Origin: Blastocatellia bacterium
GTDB taxonomy: Bacteria; Acidobacteriota; Blastocatellia; Pyrinomonadales; Pyrinomonadaceae
Reading direction: 5' to 3'
Length of the DNA: 64,000 nucleotides
Assembly (NCBI GenBank): GCA_003168335.1
Contig: PMSM01000010.1
Coordinates: 1 to 64,000, forward strand
The translations under genes and the position numbers were made by a program. Shown here one piece after another: positions 52,442 to 61,079 of the stretch; the first letter of the stretch is position 1, and every line of letters begins with the position of its first letter. The notes under the pieces were generated by a model. The model worked only from the letters and a program-made list of their open reading frames with translations. It was not told the origin of the DNA and did not search any database.

Positions 52442-53647
52442 CTAACTTCTCAAATAACCAGTTCCAAAACGCTCATCATCACGCAGCTGATAGTTACCAA
52501 CTGCGCCCGCGCGTTTCAGTGCCGTCGCTTCTCTGCTTTTCAACACCTGGCGAAACAGCTCGTACGTTTTTTCCGCGACTCGCTCCCACGAGTACCGTTT
52601 GACTCGCTCCAGCCCGGCTACCACCAGGCGCGCTCGCAAGTATTCATCTGAGAGCATCCGTCGCAACTCTCCCGCGAGCGCATCGGCGTCGCCCTCTGTG
52701 AAAACCAGTCCCGCGTCCCCAATGACCTCGGGAATCGCACCGCACGTCGAGCCAATTACCGGAATGCCACTCGCCATCGCCTCCACCAGCACGCGTCCAA
52801 ATTGTTCACGCATGCGTTTCGTTGTCTCAGTCGGTAGCACCAGCATGTCCATCTGGTGGAAATACGCAGGGACCAGATCAAAATTGATCGCACCGGTGAA
52901 TACAGCCCGGCCACTGAAACCAGCCGCAGTCAGTCTTTGCTCAAATTCCTTGCACTCCGATCCATCACCCACGACCAGCAATCGCCACTCTTCCGACTTC
53001 AGCTTTTCCAGGGCAGCGGCCAGGATATTGAGTCCCTTCCCGGGCAACATTCGGCCGACAAAACCGATTGTCAGCGGTCCATCGGATCGCTTGCTGCCAG
53101 CCGGCCGGGGACGAAACGCTTCCGTGCTTACTCCAAATGGAACGATTGGCGCCGGCTTGGTAAATCCTTTCGCGCGCAAAACCTCAACCACTGTCTCACT
53201 GCAGGCATAAGCGCCGGCCACTCTTCTAAAGGCCCGTTGCTCGAACCAACTAAATGGCGGCGGATAGTTGTGATGAATGTTCTGGGCCGTCTGCATGACA
53301 ATGGGCACGTTGGGCGCGAACCAGCCACACAAAGTCAGCAGCTCGGCACAGGCCACGCTATATGGCTCGTGGTTAAGGTCTATCAAATGAGGTCGATGAG
53401 TTTGCAACGCCTTGATGATCGGCCGCGGATCGTAAGCGAACAACTGAATATGCTTTGAAAGATAAGGTCGGGCAGTCCATACCGGAAATAGATCATCGGG
53501 CGCCGCGTCAACTTCTACCTCGGCCTCGCGCCACCGTTCGGTCGTCACCACTTCGAGATCCACGTCGGGATAGCACCGGGCCAGCGCCCGCTCGCGGTGG
53601 CGCAGGGCAGGGGTCAAGCTTGAATGGGCGACGCGCAACACTCGCAT
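52442..53647 (-). CDS. Family 4 glycosyltransferase
   Basis: 401 residues from the ATG at 53647, with GGAGGCGAGAAG upstream (an in-frame start at 53740 is unlikely). GT-B fold: RVLRVAHSSLTPALRHRERA at the start, VPFGVSTEAFRP, GFVGRMLPGKGLNILAAALE (donor-binding Gly-Lys) and VEAMASGIPVIGSTCGAIPE with the EX7E acids. It adds a sugar from a nucleotide or lipid donor in exopolysaccharide assembly; specificity unknown. Confidence 0.9.
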   Translation of the reverse strand: MRVLRVAHSSLTPALRHRERALARCYPDVDLEVVTTERWREAEVEVDAAPDDLFPVWTARPYLSKHIQLFAYDPRPIIKALQTHRPHLIDLNHEPYSVACAELLTLCGWFAPNVPIVMQTAQNIHHNYPPPFSWFEQRAFRRVAGAYACSETVVEVLRAKGFTKPAPIVPFGVSTEAFRPRPAGSKRSDGPLTIGFVGRMLPGKGLNILAAALEKLKSEEWRLLVVGDGSECKEFEQRLTAAGFSGRAVFTGAINFDLVPAYFHQMDMLVLPTETTKRMREQFGRVLVEAMASGIPVIGSTCGAIPEVIGDAGLVFTEGDADALAGELRRMLSDEYLRARLVVAGLERVKRYSWERVAEKTYELFRQVLKSREATALKRAGAVGNYQLRDDERFGTGYLRS

Positions 53648-53763
53648 CTTCTCGCCTCCATTTTTGTGATCGCTTTTCGCTGCCATGTTCATCCTCAGAC
53701 GGAAATACTCGGGTTCGATGCTGGAAGAGCGCTGGTTCAATTCAGACTACAAGTCCAGGTTTT

Positions 53764-53892
53764 GCTGGGAGCGCGGACGTCCCGTCCGCACTGAGCGCCC
53801 AGCGCGAATCGGTTTCAGTTTAAGGCTGACGGTGCTCAAAAAGCATAAGCGAACTTCGTTCGCTGTGCGGACCGGACGTCCGCGCTCCCAGC
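53764..53892. repeat. Dispersed palindrome, type B, copy 2
   Basis: GCTGGGAGCGCGGACGTCCCG .. CGGACGTCCGCGCTCCCAGC with a centre longer than in copy 1 (38500-38603). Positions 53820-53892 are also the 3' end of the adjacent glycosyltransferase gene. Confidence 0.8.
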
Positions 53893-55118
53893 AATAGGTT
53901 GAGCTCTTGTGATCCCCCAGCCCATAAAGGCTGGCCCGCCGGGTTCCCCGAGCCTTGTGTTCGCTCTGCGATCAACTCATCAAAGAGAGTCAAATACTGT
54001 TGGGCGATATTCTTCCACTCATAGTTTTGGGCGGTGGCAATCCCTGCTTCGCGCAGTCTCGCATGCAGTTCGCGATCGTTGAGCAGTCGATCCAGCTTCG
54101 CGGCGATCTCTGTCGCATCGCGTTGAACGTGCAGTCCATTCACGTCGTCGTGCAGATAGTCTTCGATTCCTCCGACCGGTGAAGCCAGCACCGGGAGACC
54201 GGAAGCCATCGCCTCGAGGCAAACCAGCGCGAACGTTTCGTAGAGCGTGGGCAGCACGAACGCATCAGCCGCTGGATAAATCGTTGGCAGATCGCTGCGA
54301 GCGCCGGCAAAGATCACCCGATCGCTGACGCCTAACTGTTCCGCAAGTCGCTTGAAAGGCGCCGCCACATCAGCACCAACAACCAGCAGGATCGCTTTTG
54401 TCTCCATCTCAACCAGGGCCCTGATGGCAAACTCCAATCCTTTTAGCCGATATTGGCTGCCCACGAAAAGCACCAACGGTACGTCATCGGCAACGCCAAA
54501 GCCTTGTCGCACCGCCTCCCTTGATCGAGCATTCCCGGTATTAAAGCGAGCGAGATTGATGCCGTTGGGAATGGTTACAATCCGTTCGTCCGGGACGTTG
54601 TAATACTGCTTTAACTGCTGGCGCACACGCTCTGAGATTGCCACTATTCTGCGATAACGTCCGCCGCCGAGCATCCACCAGTCGCGCCACGCCACCCACA
54701 GATTGCTGGGATCCAGAAGCCAGCCGTAATATCCTGTGCGTCGTTTCTCTGCCAGGCTCGCGCGGTTTACCGCGTGCACCACGCACACATCGCCGATGAG
54801 CGAATCACCGTGGCTCAAGACAATCTTTGATCCACCGATTCGCTTTACCCGCCAGCTCGCTGCCAGTGTGAATAAGGGGACGGTGACGAACGACGCCAGA
54901 TGCCGCCAGCGCGAATGTAGGCCAAGATGCATTAGCCAGGGCGTCACAAAGCTGATTCCCTGTCGCGCTTCGGGTTCGGTCGCGTGGCTCGTCACGGCGC
55001 GCGTATCGATACCCAGCGCCTGCCAGGCGCGGTGCAACTCAAAGGCGACGCACTCGCTGCCGCCTCCAAAACCCATCTCGAGCGAAATCTGCAAAATAAA
55101 TAGTGGATCCATTTCCAT
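53820..55118 (-). CDS. Family 4 glycosyltransferase with repeat-derived C-terminus
   Basis: 432 residues. FILQISLEMGFGGGSECVAF is the N-terminal GT-B start, IPNGINLARFNTGNA, LFVGSQYRLKGLEFAIRALV and LEAMASGLPVLASPVGGIED are the GT4 motifs. The conserved fold ends near residue 395; the last 24 residues (GARTSGPHSERSSLMLFEHR and on) are encoded by a copy of the type B palindrome, so the natural stop was replaced by one inside the repeat. Only five bases separate its ATG from the stop of the preceding glycosyltransferase gene. Confidence 0.9.
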   Translation of the reverse strand: MEMDPLFILQISLEMGFGGGSECVAFELHRAWQALGIDTRAVTSHATEPEARQGISFVTPWLMHLGLHSRWRHLASFVTVPLFTLAASWRVKRIGGSKIVLSHGDSLIGDVCVVHAVNRASLAEKRRTGYYGWLLDPSNLWVAWRDWWMLGGGRYRRIVAISERVRQQLKQYYNVPDERIVTIPNGINLARFNTGNARSREAVRQGFGVADDVPLVLFVGSQYRLKGLEFAIRALVEMETKAILLVVGADVAAPFKRLAEQLGVSDRVIFAGARSDLPTIYPAADAFVLPTLYETFALVCLEAMASGLPVLASPVGGIEDYLHDDVNGLHVQRDATEIAAKLDRLLNDRELHARLREAGIATAQNYEWKNIAQQYLTLFDELIAERTQGSGNPAGQPLWAGGSQELNLLLGARTSGPHSERSSLMLFEHRQP

Positions 55119-55123
55119 AAAGA

Positions 55124-56359
55124 CTACTGCTCAGCCAACTCAACGAACTTCGTTGTCTCTCCCGATTTGATGGTTGACTCTGTGGCATTGGCTTTTGACT
55201 TCGACGCGCCGCGGCCCTCATAAGCGCTCTCCAGCTCGCTCATGTAGCGATCTAGTAAGAACCTGGTCGCTACTGTTTTCTTCCCTGCTTGCGCCAGCCG
55301 CGCGCGTAACTCGGACGAACGGCTGAGCTCCAGAATCGCGGCCACCAGTTCGGCTTCGTTACCCGGTGTGACCAGCCACCCGTCAACTCCATGCTCAATC
55401 ATCTCCACAAACCCATCGAGCGCGGGCGCCAAAACCGGCGTACCAGAGGCCATACCTTCCAAGGCAACCAAACCGAAAGGCTCCGCCGCAGAGTTGACCA
55501 CGAGCAAGTCGAGCGCCTGCATAACAGCCCCCACGTCATCCCGCGCACCTAAGAGACGTACCTGCTCGGATATGCCGAGCTTACGCGACGTGTCTCTCAA
55601 GAGTTGCTCGTATTCGTGGTCTCGGTTGAATAGCGGCGCACCCGCTACCAGCAACACCGCTTTCGGGCTTTCTGCCAAAACCTTTGCAAAGGCGCGAATC
55701 AATTCAAGCTGTCCTTTGCGGGGCGTCAATTGCCCGACGATGCCAATGACCGGATGACGCTCACCCAGGTTCAATTCATCGAGTACCTGTTGCCGGGCAA
55801 TTTGATTCGACTGAAACCTTTCCAGATCGATCGCATTGAGGATGACGGTTATTCGATTCTTCAATCCAGCGCGCGCCCCGCCAAAGTTTTCCGCAACGGC
55901 GCGTGACACTGCAATCATTCGCGTGCGCGCGCAAAGGAATGCCAAGACCCGAACTCCGGTGCTCAGCGGATGGCGCGGAAGAATATCGTGCAGATGCCAC
56001 ACTACTCTGGTTTCCAGCCCGAGTGTGGCCGCCGTGGCCACCAATCCCGCGCGAATGCTGTTAGCATGGATCAGATCGGGCTTGATCTGGATGACTTTTC
56101 GTCGCAGTTGTCTGATGACTAGAAAGAAAGACCGCAGGTAACGCAGCAGGCGATCTACGCGCCAGGTGAAGCGCGCATCGAGCCCGGGCAAACTCTGAAC
56201 AGGCACGCCCAAACTCGTCGCCATACTCAGCAACGGCCCTTCCTCAGGACAGATCACCACCGGATCGAAACGACGATGATCCAACCGCGCCAGGATCATT
56301 AACAGCACGCGCTCAGCGCCGCTAACTTGACCCGTGTGGTTGTAGAACAGGATTTTCAT
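55124..56359 (-). CDS. Family 4 glycosyltransferase
   Basis: 411 residues from the ATG at 56359; the open frame runs to 56608, but that part overlaps the deacetylase gene and is not protein-like for this family. KILFYNHTGQVSGAERVLL is the acceptor-side start, HANSIRAGLVATAATLG and VVWHLHDILP follow, then VILNAIDLERFQ, GIVGQLTPRKGQLELIRAFA and LEGMASGTPVLAPALDGFVE. It belongs to the exopolysaccharide run and lies 40 bases after the deacetylase gene. Confidence 0.9.
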   Translation of the reverse strand: MKILFYNHTGQVSGAERVLLMILARLDHRRFDPVVICPEEGPLLSMATSLGVPVQSLPGLDARFTWRVDRLLRYLRSFFLVIRQLRRKVIQIKPDLIHANSIRAGLVATAATLGLETRVVWHLHDILPRHPLSTGVRVLAFLCARTRMIAVSRAVAENFGGARAGLKNRITVILNAIDLERFQSNQIARQQVLDELNLGERHPVIGIVGQLTPRKGQLELIRAFAKVLAESPKAVLLVAGAPLFNRDHEYEQLLRDTSRKLGISEQVRLLGARDDVGAVMQALDLLVVNSAAEPFGLVALEGMASGTPVLAPALDGFVEMIEHGVDGWLVTPGNEAELVAAILELSRSSELRARLAQAGKKTVATRFLLDRYMSELESAYEGRGASKSKANATESTIKSGETTKFVELAEQ

Positions 56360-56399
56360 CAGGAACTTCTTTTGAGTGCGGCAACTGGTTGCCGCTTTT

Positions 56400-57122
56400 T
56401 CAAAGCACCGACAAGTCGGCGCACTCCAAAGTTTTGTCTCCGCTTCTGATTCGTGCCAACTTCTGCTCCAGAAACTTTGTGGGGAGATATGCGCCGGAAA
56501 CTTTCGCGATGAACCGGGCCATGTTGTCCCGGCGTCCCAGCGGCACGCGCCAGCGCGAATAAGTTGAATTTGTTCCCTTCCATACAGACCATGCCGCGCG
56601 ATAGCCACATTCTTCGCTTAAGCGTTCCAGACCGGCGTCGCATTCACCGTACGGCCAGGCCATCAAATCGATTTTCCGACCGGTGATATTTTTCAGCAGG
56701 CTTCGTGATTCGCGGAGTTCCAGCCGGGCTTCATCATTTGAGAGGCGCGTGAAATGTCGGTGCCAAAGACCGTGTGCACCAATCGTTACCAGCGGATGCC
56801 GCGCAATCTCGCGCAGTTCGTCCGCTGAAAGATAGTTGTCCTGTCCAACAAGACCGGCAGCCACGAACAAAGTGATCGGCAAGCGAAACTTTTCCAGCAG
56901 CGGCAACGCCACCGTCAGGTTGTCGCGAAACCCATCGTCAAACGTTATGGCCACGCCGCGCGCTCGGGAGTCACTCCCCAGCGTTTCATCGAGTGTGACT
57001 ACCCGATGCCAGCTTGAGAGCCAGCGCAACTGTCGGTCGAACTTCTCAGGAGAGATATCAATGTCACCCGGCAGCGGTTCGGCCGGAGAGCTGATGGTGT
57101 GGTAAACGAGAATTGAGTGCAT
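56400..57122 (-). CDS. Polysaccharide deacetylase (NodB/CE4 family)
   Basis: 240 residues from the ATG at 57122. AITFDDGFRDNLTVALPLLE (motif 1, catalytic base Asp and metal Asp), IGAHGLWHRHFTRLS (motif 2, HxxxH metal ligands) and AWPYGECDAGLERL (motif 3) are present. It removes acetyl groups from N-acetylhexosamines of the polymer. No signal peptide is visible in this start, unlike many CE4 enzymes, so it may act on lipid-linked intermediates or depend on another start. It is the first gene of the minus-strand polysaccharide cluster. Confidence 0.88.
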   Translation of the reverse strand: MHSILVYHTISSPAEPLPGDIDISPEKFDRQLRWLSSWHRVVTLDETLGSDSRARGVAITFDDGFRDNLTVALPLLEKFRLPITLFVAAGLVGQDNYLSADELREIARHPLVTIGAHGLWHRHFTRLSNDEARLELRESRSLLKNITGRKIDLMAWPYGECDAGLERLSEECGYRAAWSVWKGTNSTYSRWRVPLGRRDNMARFIAKVSGAYLPTKFLEQKLARIRSGDKTLECADLSVL

Positions 57123-57462
57123 AAGATTTATCGGGCCTCGCCCAGTGGGAGAGGGTCGGGGGAGAGGGCTGGGCACCGAACCCGCCCATCATCAGCTGTC
57201 CGCTCTTCCCGCAGTCCTTCTCCCATGGAAGAAGGGAGACCTAACTCACTCAGAGGAACAGCGGTTTGCCGAATCCGGCAGTCCGGCCCTTACCCTTCAG
57301 AGTTTGATTCTCCGAGGGTTCTAAACTCCGAATCGACGCCTAATTTCAACGATTGCCGCGTTTTAAGTTCTTAAGACCGCGCTCGCAAGTGCCTCGCTGC
57401 GCAATTGGGCGAAACCATTGAGTAGAGGGGAAATACCTTCCTATTGAGCCTTTATTTAGCTC

Positions 57463-57517
57463 TCAAGGGAAACTAGTTCCCTGAGGCATCATGCAGTTCT
57501 TAACCATTGTTCCCTGA
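57463..57517 (+). promoter_or_regulatory. Possible operator upstream of the NRPS cluster
   Basis: TCAAGGGAAACTAGTTCCCTGA (57463-57484) is an imperfect palindrome, and its half-site GTTCCCTGA recurs at 57509-57517, 33 bases further, close to three helical turns. This lies 31-85 bases before the first NRPS start, where a regulator could bind. The rest of the 425-base divergent spacer 57123-57547 holds fragments of palindromic repeats (for example GGGAGAGGGTC .. CTTCTCCC) and no gene. Confidence 0.35.
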
Positions 57518-57547
57518 AACGCCAGATTGATAGTCATCTGATTAACC

Positions 57548-59488
57548 ATGTCCACACTACTTTCTTCCATCCCCAGTTCGTTTGCGCCACGCACTCGCCT
57601 AACTGCGAAGACTGCGGCGCATACGCCCGCTGTGCCCAATAGCAACGAGTACCTCCGTCTGCTTCAAGGCCAATGTGTTCCGCAACTTGTGGCCGCGCGA
57701 GCCGCCTCGGCGCCTCACGCGCCGGCGCTTACGGCTGGGAACGAAGTGATGACCTATCGAGAACTCGATAACCGGGCTAATCAGCTGGCACATTACCTGA
57801 TCGAGGTCGGCGGAGGAGCCGATTACCGGAACAACCTCGTGGGGCTGTGCCTCGACCGTTCCCTGACGTCCGTGGTTTGTGCTTTGGCGATCCTCAAAGC
57901 GGGCGCGGCATATCTGCCGCTCGATCCAGGTTATCCATCGGAACGTCTTGCTTTCATGTTGAGCGATGCTCAGCCTCGTGTGCTTATCACGCGACAAGAA
58001 TTGGCTGAGCAGCTTCCCGCCGGCCCATGGCAAGTAATCGCGGTTGATCGAGACGAGGCGAAGATTGCAAGCCAATCGACTGACTCTCCAGTTAGCGACA
58101 TAACTCCTGAGCACTTGGCATACGTCATTTACACTTCAGGTTCCACGGGCCAGCCAAAAGGAGTTGAGATCACGCACGCCAGCTTGATGAACCTTGTGTC
58201 CTGGCATCAGAGCGCATTCGAGGTCACGACCGGCGATCGCGCAAGCTTGTTAGCGGGAGTGGGTTTCGATGCGGCCGTGTGGGAAACGTGGCCCTATCTA
58301 ACCGCCGGAGCGAGCCTTCATCTGCCCGATGAGGGCACCCGTCTTGCGCCCGATCTTCTTCGTGATTGGCTGGTGGCGGAAGAGATTACGGTTAGCTTTC
58401 TTCCTACTGCCCTGGCTGAGCGCGTAATGAGTCTCGACTGGCCGTTGAACACCGCTCTGCGCATATTGTTGACCGGCGCCGAAACCCTGCGCCGCTTCCC
58501 TGCAAAGAACCTGCCTTTCCAACTCATCAACAACTACGGTCCGACTGAGTGCACCGTAGTTGCCACTTCGGGTTTTGTTTCGCCGGATTCAAGCAGTAAC
58601 GCGTTGCCGACAATCGGTCGCGCAATCGCAAACACACAAATCTATATCCTGGATGCGAACCTGCAACAGGTGCCTGTTGGATCAGCCGGAGAACTGCACA
58701 TCGGTGGCGCCGGCGTAGCGCGCGGTTATCTAAATCGGCCTGAACTGACGGCCGAAAAGTTCATCCGGAATCCCTTCAGCACTGACGACTCTGAGCGGGC
58801 TCCATGCCTGTACAAAACCGGGGACCGGGCCTGCTATCTGGAGAATGGTGAGATTGCATACCTTGGGCGGATCGATGATCAAGTAAAGATCCTCGGGCAC
58901 CGGATCGAGCCCAACGAGATCGTTACGGTGCTCGATCGCCACAGAGGCGTACAGGCAAGCCTCGTCGTTGCGCGTGAGGACGCCGGCAGCGAAAAACACC
59001 TGGTGGCTTATGTCGTGCCGACCCCTGAATCGCAACTTTCGGTCGCTGACTTACGCAGCTTCCTCCGAAATGAACTGCCGGAGTACATGGTGCCGGGTGT
59101 GTTTGTGGAGATCGAAAACCTGCCGCTGACGGCAAATGGTAAGCTGGATCGGGCGGCCCTGCCCGCGCCTAATGCCGAGAATACTTTGCGGGATGAAGAG
59201 TTCATTGCCCCACGCACGCCGATCGAAAAGCGGCTGGCGGTGATGCTCTCTCCTCTTCTGGGATTGGATCAGGTTGGCGTCACCGACAACTTCTTCATGC
59301 TGGGCGGGCACTCTCTGCTGGGCACGCAACTCATCTCTCACATTCGCGGTGCGTTTGAGGTTGAACTTGCACTACGTACACTGTTTGACGCGCCAACCAT
59401 CGAACAACTATCGCTTGAGATTGAGCGACTGGTATTGGCTCGAGTTGAAGCAATGAGCGAAGAAGAGGTTCTGCGGTTGCTGGCATGA
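57548..59488 (+). CDS. Stand-alone NRPS adenylation-PCP protein, leucine code
   Basis: 646 residues. An N-terminal extension (1-45), an adenylation domain (about 46-540: YVIYTSGSTGQPKGVEITH, INNYGPTECTVVA, GELHIGGAGVARGYLNRPEL, YKTGDRACY, GRIDDQVKILGHRIEPNEI) and a carrier domain (about 550-625) with the phosphopantetheine Ser in MLGGHSLLG. Aligned by eye to GrsA, the selectivity residues read D-A-W-F-L-G-N-V-V-K, a published leucine code. No condensation domain is present, so it loads an amino acid onto its own carrier. With the P450 next door this is the layout used to hydroxylate a carrier-bound amino acid. Confidence 0.93.
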   Translation: MSTLLSSIPSSFAPRTRLTAKTAAHTPAVPNSNEYLRLLQGQCVPQLVAARAASAPHAPALTAGNEVMTYRELDNRANQLAHYLIEVGGGADYRNNLVGLCLDRSLTSVVCALAILKAGAAYLPLDPGYPSERLAFMLSDAQPRVLITRQELAEQLPAGPWQVIAVDRDEAKIASQSTDSPVSDITPEHLAYVIYTSGSTGQPKGVEITHASLMNLVSWHQSAFEVTTGDRASLLAGVGFDAAVWETWPYLTAGASLHLPDEGTRLAPDLLRDWLVAEEITVSFLPTALAERVMSLDWPLNTALRILLTGAETLRRFPAKNLPFQLINNYGPTECTVVATSGFVSPDSSSNALPTIGRAIANTQIYILDANLQQVPVGSAGELHIGGAGVARGYLNRPELTAEKFIRNPFSTDDSERAPCLYKTGDRACYLENGEIAYLGRIDDQVKILGHRIEPNEIVTVLDRHRGVQASLVVAREDAGSEKHLVAYVVPTPESQLSVADLRSFLRNELPEYMVPGVFVEIENLPLTANGKLDRAALPAPNAENTLRDEEFIAPRTPIEKRLAVMLSPLLGLDQVGVTDNFFMLGGHSLLGTQLISHIRGAFEVELALRTLFDAPTIEQLSLEIERLVLARVEAMSEEEVLRLLA

Positions 59489-59536
59489 AGCCGGAGCCAT
59501 TTTCCATTTCTCACTTCGCAAAGCCTGGATTTATTT

Positions 59537-59629
59537 CGCGTTGCTTCGTGTGATTTTCGTGGATCGTTCGCTTGACTGAGAAATGAAGAACGATCCACGA
59601 AATCACACAAAGGAAAAAGAAGCGCAACG
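59537..59629. repeat. Inverted repeat between the A-PCP and P450 genes
   Basis: CGCGTTGCTTCGTGTGATTT..GATCGTTC (59537-59569) pairs with GAACGATCCACGAAATCACA .. AGCGCAACG (59588-59629) with a few unpaired bases. It can form a long hairpin in the transcript and could trim translation or expression between the two genes. Copies of CCACGAAATCACACAAAG are common dispersed repeats. Confidence 0.75.
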
Positions 59630-59678
59630 ACAAATGAAAATTGAAGAATGACAAATCGAAAATGATCACTAACAGACT

Positions 59679-60986
59679 ATGACCACCACCACCAGAAGCA
59701 AATCGACCCCGACTCTCAGCTTGTATCAACTATTGGATCCCGAGGTCCTGGCTAATCCATATCCGCTTTACCAGCGCCTGCGCACCGAGGCTCCGGTTTA
59801 TTGGGACCCTTACCTGCATGCGTGGGTGGTCACCCGCTATGCGGACGTGATTACCGTGCTTCACCACTTTTCCGCCAACCGCACGCCTTCTCCTGAACAG
59901 CTCGCGGCCATCGGCCTGGCAGAGCTGGCGCCGCTCGCGCAAGTAATGGTCAAGCAGATGCTCTTCATGGACGCGCCCGATCACACGCGCCTGCGCGGTC
60001 TCGCTTCTACGGCCTTTACGCCGGCAAGAGTCGAAGCTCTGCGATCGCATATTCGAGAAATCCTTGACGACCTGCTCGCGCCCGTGCTCGCGGCCGGACG
60101 CATGGATGTGATCGCCGACCTGGCCGCACCTTTGCCCGCGATTGTCACTGCCGAAATGATGGGCGTGCCCACCTCGGATGCCGATCAGTTGAAAGAGTGG
60201 TCGGCGGACTTTGCCGAAGTGCTCGGCAATTTTCAGCACAACCCTGACCGCGCTGCACGCACTCTGAAATGCGTGGAAGAGATGACTTCCTACTTCCGCG
60301 ACGCAATTCAGAGTCAGCGAGGTCAACCGCGCGACGGCTTAATAAACGCGCTGCTGACAGCAGAGATCGATGGCGATCGTTTGACTGAAGAAGAGATTAT
60401 CGCCAACTGCATCGTGACGATGGTCGGCGGCCAGGAAACTACAACTAATCTGATCGGCAACGGAATGCTGACGCTGTTGCGCCACCCGAACGAGCTTGAG
60501 CGTTTGAGAAATGATCTGACCCTCATCCCGTCGGCGGTAGAAGAGTTGCTGCGTTACGAAAGCCCGAGCCAGCACACGGCGCGCATTTGTCCCGAAGATA
60601 CCGAACTGGGCGGCCAGAAGATTCGCAAAGGTCAGGCGGTGATCGCGGTGATGGGCGCCGGCAATCGCGACCCGGAACGCTTTCATGATCCCGACCGGCT
60701 CGATCTTGGTCGCCCGGACAATCGCCACCTGGCCTTCGGCTGGGCCAGCCATTTCTGTTTTGGGGCGCCGCTCGCGCGGATGGAAGGCCAGCTTGTCTTT
60801 GCGGCAATAGCGCGCCGCATGTCGAATCTAAAGCTTGAGCCCGGCCCAATCGTTTGGCGAGACAACCTCGGTTTGCGCGGCCTGACTTCCCTGCCGGTTA
60901 CGTTCGACGAGGCTAAGCCTACCGGCCCGAACCCCGCGCCAATCGCGCATACGGAAAACGGCTGCCCATTTCATGGATCAGCTTGA
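59679..60986 (+). CDS. Cytochrome P450 monooxygenase
   Basis: 435 residues. I-helix VGGQETTTNLIGNG (about 250, where the usual AG(x)xTT is replaced by GGQETT), the ExxR motif EELLRYE (about 288-294) and the haem ligand loop FGWASHFCFGAPLARMEG (Cys about 356) are complete; FMDAPDHTRLRGLASTAFTP is the C-helix block. It resembles bacterial class I P450s that take electrons from ferredoxin; no redox partner is adjacent. Its place between an A-PCP protein and an NRPS suggests it hydroxylates the carrier-bound amino acid, probably leucine. A Cys near the C-terminus (NGCPFHG) is a common end in this group. Confidence 0.93.
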   Translation: MTTTTRSKSTPTLSLYQLLDPEVLANPYPLYQRLRTEAPVYWDPYLHAWVVTRYADVITVLHHFSANRTPSPEQLAAIGLAELAPLAQVMVKQMLFMDAPDHTRLRGLASTAFTPARVEALRSHIREILDDLLAPVLAAGRMDVIADLAAPLPAIVTAEMMGVPTSDADQLKEWSADFAEVLGNFQHNPDRAARTLKCVEEMTSYFRDAIQSQRGQPRDGLINALLTAEIDGDRLTEEEIIANCIVTMVGGQETTTNLIGNGMLTLLRHPNELERLRNDLTLIPSAVEELLRYESPSQHTARICPEDTELGGQKIRKGQAVIAVMGAGNRDPERFHDPDRLDLGRPDNRHLAFGWASHFCFGAPLARMEGQLVFAAIARRMSNLKLEPGPIVWRDNLGLRGLTSLPVTFDEAKPTGPNPAPIAHTENGCPFHGSA

Positions 60987-60998
60987 GGACCGCATTTA

Positions 60999-61055
60999 GT
61001 ACCAACTTCAGTTGGGCTTTTGTTTCTTTAGAAAAGGCCCGACTGAAGTCGGTAC
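60999..61055. repeat. Inverted repeat / possible terminator after the P450 gene
   Basis: GTACCAACTTCAGTTGGGCTTTT pairs with AAAAGGCCCGACTGAAGTCGGTAC. The inner CCAAC-TTCA-GTTGG stem followed by GCTTTTGTTTCTTT could act as a weak terminator. The ACTGAAGTCGGTAC text also occurs around 36260, so this is a dispersed repeat. Confidence 0.6.
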
Positions 61056-61079
61056 CCTCAACACCCGTTAACAGACATC

